The notes under the pieces are model-generated. The model made no database searches and was not told the origin of the DNA. It saw only the letters and a list, made by a program, of their open reading frames with translations. A DNA stretch of 64,000 nt from Pseudisothecium myosuroides (lineage: Eukaryota > Streptophyta > Bryopsida > Hypnales > Lembophyllaceae). The position numbers and the translations under genes were made by a program. The stretch is taken from positions 33,335,288 to 33,399,287 of the forward strand of contig OX637288.1 in NCBI GenBank assembly GCA_951799445.1, written 5' to 3'. Position 1 is the stretch's first letter. Each line of letters opens with the position of its first letter. Below are positions 24,103 to 33,538 of the stretch, piece after piece.

Positions 24103-24964
24103 GGTTAATTCCCGAGGAATCTCGCCGGTTCGGGTACTTGCTGCTATCGGAATGTCGTGAAACTTCACGGAGCGCATTATTAACATAAAACAAGCTAGTC
24201 TAATTTTTAGTGAGATTTTATTGTAACCTGGGTAATTTCCATGAAATTCCCGTTGGAGGTTAGGAAGGTTGACCACCCGGAAAAAGGTTCTTTTGCAAGT
24301 CGGAAGATGCCGGGATTTTTCACGTGACCTTTCAGGGAGTCGCATGAAAGACGTGCGGGTGTGTTTCCGTACCTGGCACGATTGGTCAATGGAGATTTAA
24401 ACTGGCCATCTCCTCGAATTAGCGACGGTGTGGGAATCTTTTGCAGGTGGAGGAATCTTGGCGAACCGATTTTGCCGTTGGACTCCTGGCATGGGATTCA
24501 CCCTAGAACACCATCCTTGGGCTGTAGATTCCTCCACGGGCCCGGTCTTGCGTGAGTGGCTTCTGCATGCTAACAATTGGGATTTTGAGAATTCGTCGAT
24601 CTAATGGGGAATTCTAAATCTAACTCTAGGACCCGACCTAGTGACCTCGTTGTGGATCCCTCGGACCGACCTAGCCATGAATCGCCACATTCATGATGGG
24701 ATTTAGCCCTTTTGGGTCTGTGTGACTCGAATCCTCCAAATCTAACCTTTTCGTTATTTCTACACTTTTTTTAGGCAAGGTTTGGGGGATTCTAAGTAAA
24801 AAACACAAATCTAGACCAAATACTATAATGGGTATGACACAACCCTATTTCGGTTCTACACTCTTTTTATGGATTTTTCTATACTTTTTATCAACTTTAA
24901 ATTGCAAATTTCCAAAAAAATAATTCTACAAGCCCCAAGTGACAAATTGAGAGCTCACAACATT

Positions 24965-27900
24965 CTGCAGGACATCAAGGATCAGAAGGCCAACGTGACC
25001 ATCGGGCAGCTTTTACATGATAATACCAACTATCTAAAGCTGATCCGGGATGCCTGGACCAAGAGAAGAAAACGAAGGATTAAGCTTCCGGCTATAGCTA
25101 TAAACTTTGCCCAAGTTGAAGATTACGGGCCACCCAAATTAGTTGTCGAGATAGAAGGATGTTCCGTACCTAAAGTTTTGGTAGATGGAGGCTCTGGTGT
25201 AAATTTGATGTTGGAGGACACAGCCTTCGACTTGGGGTTTACCACGTTTGAAGCCATAGACCAAGTACTGAGGATGGCGGATCAATCCAGGATCGTTCCG
25301 GTTGAAAGGCTTTCTCAAGTAGCAACCCGGATTGGGAAGGTAACTTATCTTCTAAACTTCGTTATTATCCGGGTTGACAAAGGAAGACCATTCCCCATGT
25401 TATAAGGAAGACCTTGGTTATATGCTGCAAGAGTGATTGTGGATTGGAGAAACAAGGAATTCGTTGTGGGAAAGCCCAACATCCGGATCCCTTGGAAGAA
25501 TGAGAAACACAAGGGAGAAACAAGTGAATCGGAAGGGTACACTACGGACTGGTCAGATCCAGAAGATTCTTCTTCCCTATCCGTCAACTTTGTTGGGGAG
25601 TTTGCTGGGATGATGGAGGCAGACTTTGAGTTTCCGGAACCCATAGTGGAGTTGGGTCAGCCAGAGGAAAAAGAAATCCCGGATCCTGCTCAAGAGCCTG
25701 CATCCGGTCACACGGAAGATCGATCACTTAGAGAAGCCAGTGTTCCACTTACAACAGAGTGGATAAGACGCCAAATTCTTGAAGGCAACTTATCCACTGT
25801 AAGTTTGGCAGAGGGCAAGACTGATATCCCTTGGAGCAAGTTCCAAACCCTATTAGAGGAACTAGAACCGGATCGGGTTAAGAACATAGTGAATCCTTCA
25901 GATTATGAGAAGGTAGAGGTAGAGCTAGGGAAGTTCTTTTTCCTGGGGAAATTTCTGTGTAGAAATGAGAAGAGAAACTATGTTAGGTTGTTGAAGAAAT
26001 ACATAGATGTATTTGCTCGGACTCCATCAGATCTTAGTGGGATTCCACCGGATCTGGGGGAACACTGGATTGATCTGGTCGATGGAGCTGTTCCAGTCCG
26101 ACAGCGCCAGTATAGACTGAATCCGAAGTACTCACTCATGGTGAAGGAGGAAATCGACAGATTGTTGGAAGCTGGGTTTATCTACCCGGTAAACAACTCA
26201 GAATGGGTTTCACCTATTGTGGTTGTTCCCAAGAAGGTGGGAACAGACGGGAAGGTGAAGATCCGGGTTTGTCAAGATTTTCGGAAACTTAATGTAGCTA
26301 CAAAGAAGGATTATTTCCCATTACCTTTCACGGATATAATCCTTGATAAAATAGCCGGTCAGGAATGTTACAGTTTCCTGGATGGATTTTCCGGATACAA
26401 TCAGGTGACCATTCGATTGATAGACCAATCGAAGACCACCTTCACAACGGAGTGGGGGACATTTGCCTTCAACCGGATGCCTTTCGGATTGTGCAATGCA
26501 CCCGGAACTTTCCAAAGACTCATGATGGACATCTTTTGTGACTTCCTCAGACATTTCCTGGAGGTATTCATAGATGATTTTGCGGTGTTCAGCGAGCAAG
26601 GCCAACATCTGGAGTTTTTGGAGAAGACTTTCATCCGATGCCAGGAAACCGGATTGAAACTCCATCCGGGTAAGTTTTTCATGGGGATGCAATCCAAGAT
26701 TTTGCTGGGACATGTTGTTAGCAAAAGAGGATTGGAAGTTGATGTAGATAAGGTTAAGGCTATCCTAACCTTAGTTGCTCCCACTTGTGTACGAGAAATC
26801 CGTGGATTTCTAGGATGTGTCGGTTACTATAGGAGGTTCATTGAGGGTTATGCCAAATTGGCTACTCCTCTGACAAAACTCCTGAAAAAGGAAGTAGAGT
26901 TTACCTGGACTGAGGAGAGGCAGAAAGCCTTTGAGGATTTGAAGAGTGGACTTGTTAAGGCTCCTATCCTATCTCCTCCGGATTGGATCCGGGAATTCCA
27001 TGTAACCCTAGATGCATCCGGGTGGTGTCTTGGGGCCATTCTTTGGCAGTATGAGGAAAAGAGAGAATGCCCTATTTACTATGCCAGTAGGCAAATGAGT
27101 TTAGTTGAGAGGAAGTATACAACAACTGAGAGGGAAGCCCTTGCAGTTGTTTATGCTTGCAAGAAATTCCGGCATTATCTTCTAGGATACAAAATCATTT
27201 TCCATACGGATCATGATTCCCTTAAGTACCTAGTAAATAAACCGGATCTATCCGGAAGGATAGCTAGGTGGATACTTCTGCTTCAGGAGTTTAACTACGA
27301 GGTAATGGTGAAATCAGGCAAAGCAAACGCCAATGCTGATTTCCTTTCTCGGCAAAGAGGACCGGAAGTAGTGGAAGGAATTTCCGCAGACTTCCCGGAT
27401 GAATTCCCAGAAGAGGAACTCGGAAACTTTGAATCTGAAATAGATTCAGTAAGAGACGCAGTAGTCTTTCACATTGAAGGTGGTTGTGTTTCAAAGTTTC
27501 AAGACATCATTGACTACCTAGTGGACCATCTGTATCCAAATGGATATTCAATGGAGGAAAAGATCATATTTCATCAAAAGGTGGCACCCTACACCTTGAT
27601 ACATGGAGTGCTATTCAAAATGGGAGCAGATGATCGGCTGAGAAGATGTTTGGAGAAGAAGGAAAGCAAGCAAGTGATGAACGCTCTACATTCCGGATCC
27701 TCAGGAGGACACTTTGCAGCCAGAACAACTGTCAACCGGGTCCGGGCATCCGGATATTGGTGGCCTTCCATGATCCGGGATGTTCAGATTTATGTGGAGA
27801 GTTGTGATCAGTGCCAAAGGACGGGAGCACTAGCCTTTAAAAATCACTGGTCGTTGACTCCCATTATTCCACTTTCTCCATTTGAGAAATGGGGGATTGA

Positions 27901-28798
27901 TTTCATAGGACCAATCAATCCGGCCAGTTCCCGGAAGAAAAGGTATATTATCCTGGCCACTGATTATGCCACCAAGTGGGTGGAAGCAAGAGCAACCCGG
28001 AAGAATGATGGCAACACAGCTACCTCGTTCCTGTTTGAGGAAATCATGATGCGGTTTGGGCACCCCCTAGAGCTGGTCAGCGATAGAGGAACCCATTTCC
28101 TCAATGATGTTATAGAAAACATCACAAGGACGTATATGATCAAACACCGGAAGACTACTCCTTACAATCCTAAAGCAAATGGGCTTACTGAGAGAGCGAA
28201 CGGGATTGTAGGGAAAAGTTTAAACAAGATGGTTTCCGCACACAAAACAGATTGGGACTGGAAACTGGCATCCGCAGTCCATGCTTACAATACTTCTGAT
28301 AAGACTACAACTGGAAAGAGTCCCTTCTTTCTTGTTTTTGGACAGACAGCGCTACATAAGATAGAGATGGAGATCGAGACCTTGCGAGTGATGGCCTCCA
28401 GAAGGGGAGATCAGGTTCTGGATTCTAAGATCCGGTTACTGGCAATTGAGGATCTGGAGGAAGCTTGTGGTGACGCATTGGAGCGCACAATCGCTGTTCA
28501 GCATAGAAGAAAGAAAGACTTTGATGCAAGATTGCCAAAAGATCATGGAGTACTGGAAGGAGGGCTGGTTTTACTTTATGACAACCGTCATGAAGAGTTT
28601 CCGGGAAAACTACATACAAGATGGATGGGACCGTATCGGGTAAGTCAAATCTTCCCAAATAGTTCATTCCAGCTTGAAGATCTCCAAGGGACATGGCTTG
28701 ATACTCGGACCAATGGTTCCAAGATCAAACGCTATAATCTTGAAGCTCCTTCCAAATCTGATTCAGATCCGGATACCATTAATCTAGATGAGGATTAA
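24965..28798 (+). pseudogene. pol: Protease, reverse transcriptase, RNase H and integrase of the gypsy polyprotein, one stop
   Basis: Continues the gag frame after LTR A2. The aspartic protease is at about 25100-25400 with the DGGSG active site. A TAA at 25403 interrupts PML-GRPWL. From 25406 the frame is open to 28798. Counting from codon 25433, RT spans residues 230-410 with FIDD (a YxDD variant) at about 380. RNase H spans 520-650 (Asp in TLDASG, Glu in TEREAL, Asp in TDHDSL). The integrase zinc finger is about 750-795 and the D-D-E core about 815-930 (WGIDFIG, SDRGTHF, TERANG). There is no chromodomain, which with the PBS indicates the OTA (Tat/Athila/Selgy/Phygy-type) side of plant gypsy elements. 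Everything except the stops looks catalytically intact. Confidence 0.92.
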
Positions 28799-28835
28799 GT
28801 TCTTTATATTTAGTGTTTGCAAAGATGCTCACATT

Positions 28836-28849
28836 TGAAAATGGGGTGA
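28836..28849 (+). other. Polypurine tract of the gypsy element
   Basis: The purine-rich TGAAAATGGGGTGA lies immediately before the TGTGGGAGCAC start of the 3' LTR and is the expected plus-strand priming site. It lies about 40 bp after the pol stop. Confidence 0.75.
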
Positions 28850-29522
28850 TGTGGGAGCACAAAATGTAAAGATAAGGTTAGTTAGCTGGTAATATGAATG
28901 AAGGAGTGAGAAATGGTAAAAATTTTAGCTTTTTGCAAGGCTTAAATATTGGATTTACCAAAATTAAGACATCTCCAGTATAGGATAATCGTAAATAGAT
29001 AAATAGGTTAAGAAGGGGAATTTAGATTCCTTGATTTATCGAGATATCCGGAACCGGATACGGAATTGGTGGTTGAATCTGGACTTGTTCAATATACCGG
29101 GGCCGGGTATAAACATGTACCGGAGGATACCAGAGGATACCGGAGATCCCAGAAGAAGCCGTTAGGGCAATTCTGCGATCCAACGGCTCTACCAAAAGAT
29201 AAGGAAGACCGTTTAACGGTCACAATCTTCCGGGATTTCAGCGGGAACGGGAAACCCTAACGGCTGGAAAGCGGTTGGACGGGAGAAGACCCAGGGGTCG
29301 GATTTTCTTCCTTCACTTCTCAGTTGGAGGATTGTGGAGACCTTGGAGCGCTTGGAGTCGTTGTGTGGAAAGTCAAGTTGCAAGGAGAGAGAGAGCTCCA
29401 AGATTTCCGGACCTGAGAGAGAGATAGGACCAGGACTAAACCAGAAAATCGGTAGTTTGCCATTAGTGAGGGACTGTATGAGGTTTGTAGATTGAGGGAT
29501 ATTTGGTGGAAGTTTGAGTGCA

Positions 29523-31229
29523 ATGGTGAAGGGCAAAGGGAGCAAAGCTGCTACCTTGAAGTTCAAGAACGTTGTTCCTATCATCCCGCAAGATCCGGGT
29601 TACCGGAAGCAGTTGGAGGAGGACCTCGCGCAGATGGGATGTGTGAACTTTCTGCAACGACCCTGGAAGCTGAGGAACAAGGACATGATCCGGGAGTTAA
29701 CGAGGGACCAGTCGAACGAATGGGAGAAGACTTCCCAGGCGCTTCCCAGCAGTTGGACTATCGGTACCTGGAAACGGGTATACGATTTTCCAAGACCGGG
29801 AGAGGGAATGGCGTTCCGGACGCTCAAGTTTCATGAGGGTAAGTTCTCTGAAGCTCCTCATGGCAATGATGGGTACACCGTAGCAGATTGCAAGGATCAA
29901 AGGGAGAAGAGAGTGTTAGAATTCCTGCTCCCAATCCTATACCCGAAACGGCCAACCCGGATTACATTAACCTGGGCCAACACGATATTTGGGGCACTGA
30001 GTGGAGATAGAAAGGTTTTCTGGGCTGGTATTGTTAAGGAGAGAGTGACAAAGATGGTCTCATCTTTAGGGAATACCAAGGCAACAACAATAGGGCCATT
30101 TATATTTCACCTCTATGAGTATTTAGGAACTTTGAGAGGTCCGGAGAGAACTGCCTATAAGGCTGCCGCCACGTTTATGAAACTGAACATCACTCCAAAG
30201 GGAGAAGAAGAGATAGAGGAAGAGAAAGATGAGGGATCCGAGAGAGAATCCTCAGAAGAGAAAGAGGAAATCCTAGAGAAGATTCCAGCCTCAGAGAAGA
30301 AGAAGGGGAATAAGAGTGAGAGTCAGGAATCCCCGGAACAGGAAGATCCCCAGGATAACTCGCTGGATAGTATCATTGAGGATCTGGAGAGGCTCAGAGA
30401 GGAGTTAGATGTGGAGAGAAGAGTAGTCAAGAATGCATGTGGGCTGCTAGGAGGGATAAACGCATCTAAACTCGCTGAGAGGATTGAGGATTTACTCCGA
30501 GATAGAGAGAACTGGAAATGGGAATCCCGGGTTAAGGAGTTGACTGAGCAGAACCAAGAACTAACCCGGGAACTTGAGGAGAGCAAGAGGGGGAAGAAAC
30601 TTTCCCCAGAGTCTGAGGAGACCCTCCGTAGAGTTAGGGCTTTTGTATCAAATTCAGGAAATGTAATTAACAAAGTCAAGCTGTTCGATGAGGAGATCCA
30701 TAAGGCCGGGTCAGAGGCAGCAATGAAAGCAGTACAAGTCCTGGCTGAGTACTCCGATACAACGGAGAAGTTCATGTTCGAGATCCGGGATGTCCTTCAA
30801 GAATCGGGGTTGTTCAAGGGTTCCAAGAAGGTGCCAATGTCGCCGCCAGCAAATGTGAAGCCGAAGAGTAAGCCCAAGGAAGAGAAGACACCCGCAAGGG
30901 AAACTTCTAAGCGGAAGTCAGAAGGAGGAGAAGGATTAGGGCATGGATCCAGATCCAAGGAGAAGGCCCGGAAGTCCGGATCCGAACTCAGGACACCCCA
31001 GAGCAAGGATTCGAAGCCGTCCCCAACAATGCCCAGCACCACGAAGAAGAAGACAACACCAAAACGAGGAAGGGAGGCGACTTCTGCGAGTTACCATTCA
31101 GAGGAAGGCGAGTCGCCAAGTAACTCAGCAAAGGAGGGCAGCCAGTCGGGATCCGGTTCCCAGTCCGAGTCACATCCGGGCTCTGAATCAAAAGAGGAGA
31201 CAGAATTGGAGACCATCTCGCCTTCGTAG
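29523..31229 (+). CDS. LTR-encoded protein of family B (3' LTR copy), open but truncated at its C-terminus
   Basis: The least damaged copy of this family: no internal stop from ATG 29523 (MVKGKGSKAATL) to the A-fragment junction near 31224, where the frame ends on foreign sequence (TISPS then stop). It starts about 670 bp inside the 3' LTR, and the same coding region occurs in B2 and B3. Residues 1-220 are the conserved block (PIIPQDPGY, VYDFPRPGEG, DGYTVADC, TIFGALSGDRKVFW, FIFHLYEYLGTL). Residues 230-290 are acidic, about 290-400 form a coiled coil, KVKLFDEE follows, and the tail is rich in Ser, Lys and Pro. I do not recognise a known domain; the function is unknown. About 50 C-terminal residues present in B3 are missing. 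Confidence 0.7.
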   Translation: MVKGKGSKAATLKFKNVVPIIPQDPGYRKQLEEDLAQMGCVNFLQRPWKLRNKDMIRELTRDQSNEWEKTSQALPSSWTIGTWKRVYDFPRPGEGMAFRTLKFHEGKFSEAPHGNDGYTVADCKDQREKRVLEFLLPILYPKRPTRITLTWANTIFGALSGDRKVFWAGIVKERVTKMVSSLGNTKATTIGPFIFHLYEYLGTLRGPERTAYKAAATFMKLNITPKGEEEIEEEKDEGSERESSEEKEEILEKIPASEKKKGNKSESQESPEQEDPQDNSLDSIIEDLERLREELDVERRVVKNACGLLGGINASKLAERIEDLLRDRENWKWESRVKELTEQNQELTRELEESKRGKKLSPESEETLRRVRAFVSNSGNVINKVKLFDEEIHKAGSEAAMKAVQVLAEYSDTTEKFMFEIRDVLQESGLFKGSKKVPMSPPANVKPKSKPKEEKTPARETSKRKSEGGEGLGHGSRSKEKARKSGSELRTPQSKDSKPSPTMPSTTKKKTTPKRGREATSASYHSEEGESPSNSAKEGSQSGSGSQSESHPGSESKEETELETISPS

Positions 31230-32256
31230 GCTAACCTAGATTAAAATCCAAGATCTTGGGGGTCTCCTATTTTGAGAAATGTGAATAGCCTAGGGTCTCC
31301 AGTAGGTGCAAAAGAGTTGGGAAGGACTTTTGGTTGACTTCGTTTCGCCATCGTATGGGCCCGAGATGCCGGTCAACGTGGCGGGGACTCCGCCACGTGG
31401 TTAATTCACGAGGAATCTCGCCGGTTTAGGTACTTGCCGCTATCGGAATGTCATGAAACTTCACGGAGCGCATTATTAACATAAAACAAGATAGTCTAAT
31501 TTTTAGTGAGATTTTATTGTAACCTGGGTAATTTCCATGAAATTCCCGTTGGAGGTTAGGAAGGTTGACCACCCGGAAAAAGGTTCTTCTGCAAGTCGGA
31601 AGATGCCGGGATTTTTCACGTGACCTCTCAGGGAGTCGCATGAAAGACGTGCGGGTGTGTTTCCGTACCTGGCACGATTGGTCAATGGAGATTTAAACTG
31701 GCCATCTCCTCGAGTTAGCAATGGTGCGGGAATCTTCTGCAGGTGGAGGAATCTTTGTGAACCGATTTCGCCGTTGGACTCCTGGCATGGGATTCACCCT
31801 AGAACACCATCCTTGGGCTGTAGATTCCTCCACGAGCCCGGTCTTGCGTGAGTGGCTCCTGCATGCTAACAATTGAAATTTTGGGAATTCGTCGATCTAA
31901 TGGGGAATTCTAAATCTAACTCTAGGACCCGACCTAGTGGCCTCGTTGTGGATCCCTCGGACCGACCTAGCCATGAATCGCCACATTCATGGTGGGATTT
32001 AGCCCCTTTGGGGTTGTGTGACTCGAATCCTCCAAATCTAATCTTTTCGTTATTTCTACACTATTTTTAGGCAAGGTTTGGGGGATTCTAAGTAAAAAAC
32101 ACAAATCTAGACCAAATACTATAATGGGTATGACACAACCCTATTTCGGTTCTACACTCTTTTTATGGATTTTTCTATACTTTTTATCAACTTTAAATTG
32201 CAAATTTCCAAAAAAAATAATTCTACGAGTCCCAAGTGACAAATTGGGAGCTCACA
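31224..32256 (-). mobile_element. Fragment of LTR A (A5) in the 3' LTR
   Basis: Matches the TGTGAGCTC-end kilobase of family A (compare 23915-24959) and stops at the true A terminus GAGCTCACA (32256). The other side joins the B open frame at 31224 with only a short shared TCG. Its inner 3.8 kb and left TSD are deleted. The fragment lacks the TATA motif and boxes. Confidence 0.85.
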
Positions 32257-32605
32257 ACAATCCACACAACAGGAAAGCAAAGCGCTGGGAGGAAAGCTAA
32301 GTACAAGCTGGAGAGCGATTTCAGCAAACGAAGTTTGAAAAAGAGTAGCAACTAGATTGGTCAGCCTATTTATAGTCTGATCTGTCATCATGACCAAATC
32401 CGTTCTTGATTCAATCCGTTCCAACTCAGATCCGCTCCAACTCTAATCCGGTTTAGATTCAGATCGAATCTGAATTGTCACCTCTTCCGTTCCGTAGTTA
32501 ATTTCCGGTTTTCCGTTATCTCTTGCTCAATTCCGGATACCAGATCACAGTATCCGTTCGATGATTTAGATAACTTACAAAAAAACAAAAATTCACATTG
32601 CGACA
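32257..32605 (-). mobile_element. Fragment of LTR C (C5) in the 3' LTR
   Basis: Corresponds to the first 350 bp of family C in reverse orientation, including the TATA motif (about 32368) and the terminus ATTGCGACA at 32605. LTR A5 appears to have inserted into this C copy (A ends at 32256 and C continues), after which a deletion removed the left parts of both. Confidence 0.8.
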
Positions 32606-33493
32606 CCTCCGGATTCTGTCTGGATCCGGTTCTGGGAGTATTAGGAGTTGGTTTATGAAGAGCTGGCATACTAAAGGGTAGTTTCATCTGCTGATTTTCC
32701 TTGAGAGTCTTTTGAGTGAGATAGCCATTCCTAGGTTGGGTGAGTTCTTCGGGTTGAAGTACGAATGTTAGCCGACGTTTGATGAGGTCTTGCTATTACC
32801 GGAAGATAAGAACTGGAAAGTAGTTGGGATCCTTTAGTTAGTTGGTACTAGCTCTGCTCTGGGAACTATGTTTTGGCAGAGTCTGTTGTTGTAGTAAGTG
32901 GGATAGTAGAGGTTTCTTGAGTGACCTTCTTGTCTGGAGTAACTTCCCGGATCAGTTGTGAGGAAATACTTGCCTTCCGGTTTTCTTTGTTTTCTTTGTT
33001 ATTTCTCTTTTAGTGGAATTTCAGCCACTTTAAACCAGTGGAGGGTAGGATCTACGTGTCCTTCCTTAGGTCCAAGAGCGGATCCCTCTGATGTAGAGGT
33101 TAAACTATACCTTTGTTCGCATTGCTTGCTAGATCCGGATCCGGGAAAGGTACAGGATCAAAACACTCTTTCCGTTTCTATGTTTAGCTAAGCGGGATAC
33201 TAAGTTATTGATACCATTGTGAAGGAATGCAGACCTGGTTCTTGTTGATTGGTAATATGTTTGAGAGCTAGGTTGATACAGGAGAAAGTTAAACGAATAC
33301 AGATCGGGAAGTCTAGTTCTACATTTTATTCCCGGATTTTGTTTGTCTTTGGTTTTGTGTTCCAGATCCTGTTCCGAGTATTTTGAGGATACTACTAGTT
33401 GAAATCCTGTGGAAACGATACACGAGTCATCTTAGGTGTTTTTGCACTAGATTAACACTTAAAGGGGGATTTGTGCTTTGCTGTATTACGACA

Positions 33494-33538
33494 ACCGCTC
33501 TATGCTCTACGCTCACCGCACGCAAAATAGCATCGTCC
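33494..33538. other. 45 bp of unassigned junction sequence between the B 3' LTR and truncated LTR A4
   Basis: This stretch, starting ACCGCTCTATGC, matches none of the element families in the window. It may be filler added during end joining, or a remnant of the original B target. If it is target, its first five bases (ACCGC) would be the B TSD, but the left copy is lost. Confidence 0.5.

Larger units (their letters stand above)
20062..24959 (-). mobile_element. Solo LTR of family A (copy A2) inserted in the gypsy polyprotein gene
   Basis: Flanked by a perfect TSD ACATT (20057-20061 and 24960-24964); 4898 bp. Read on the reverse strand it runs TGTGAGCTC to GCGCCTACA. Taking out the LTR and one TSD joins the gag-side and protease-side codons without a frame change. 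It contains the TATA motif (23661-23669), G-box (24097-24104), the ACGGCGAAGC boxes and several tandem repeats. It has no long open frame; short ones here are chance. Confidence 0.93.
6133..33493 (+). mobile_element. Ty3/gypsy retrotransposon of the non-chromovirus (OTA) type, B family, with nested insertions
   Basis: Layout: truncated 5' LTR (6133-17840 including insertions), PBS at 17850, one gag-pro-pol frame (18022-28798 including LTR A2), polypurine tract to 28849, 3' LTR 28850-33493. The LTR ends are TGTGGGAGCAC and TTACGACA. Where 5' and 3' LTRs can be compared (6139-6310 against 32671-32842) I count about seven mismatches, mostly transitions, so the element is not recent. Nested inside are C LTRs 6311-9835 and 10463-17809, a solo B LTR 12083-15948, the A LTR 20062-24959, and A and C fragments 31224-32605. 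The 5' TSD is lost with the left LTR end. Confidence 0.9.
28850..33493 (+). mobile_element. 3' LTR of the B gypsy element with an A/C patch inside
   Basis: Begins TGTGGGAGCAC after the polypurine tract and ends TATTACGACA at 33493. Native parts are 28850-31223 (with the LTR open frame) and 32606-33493. Between them lie an A fragment (31224-32256) and a C fragment (32257-32605). By comparison with B2, about 0.6 kb of native LTR is missing at this place, so the patch reflects insertion plus deletion. Confidence 0.85.

Noticed and set aside
24869..24959. Start of the protease frame at 24869
   Set aside because: This part is LTR A2 sequence. The true frame joins from gag across the TSD and begins here only because A2 happens to be open.
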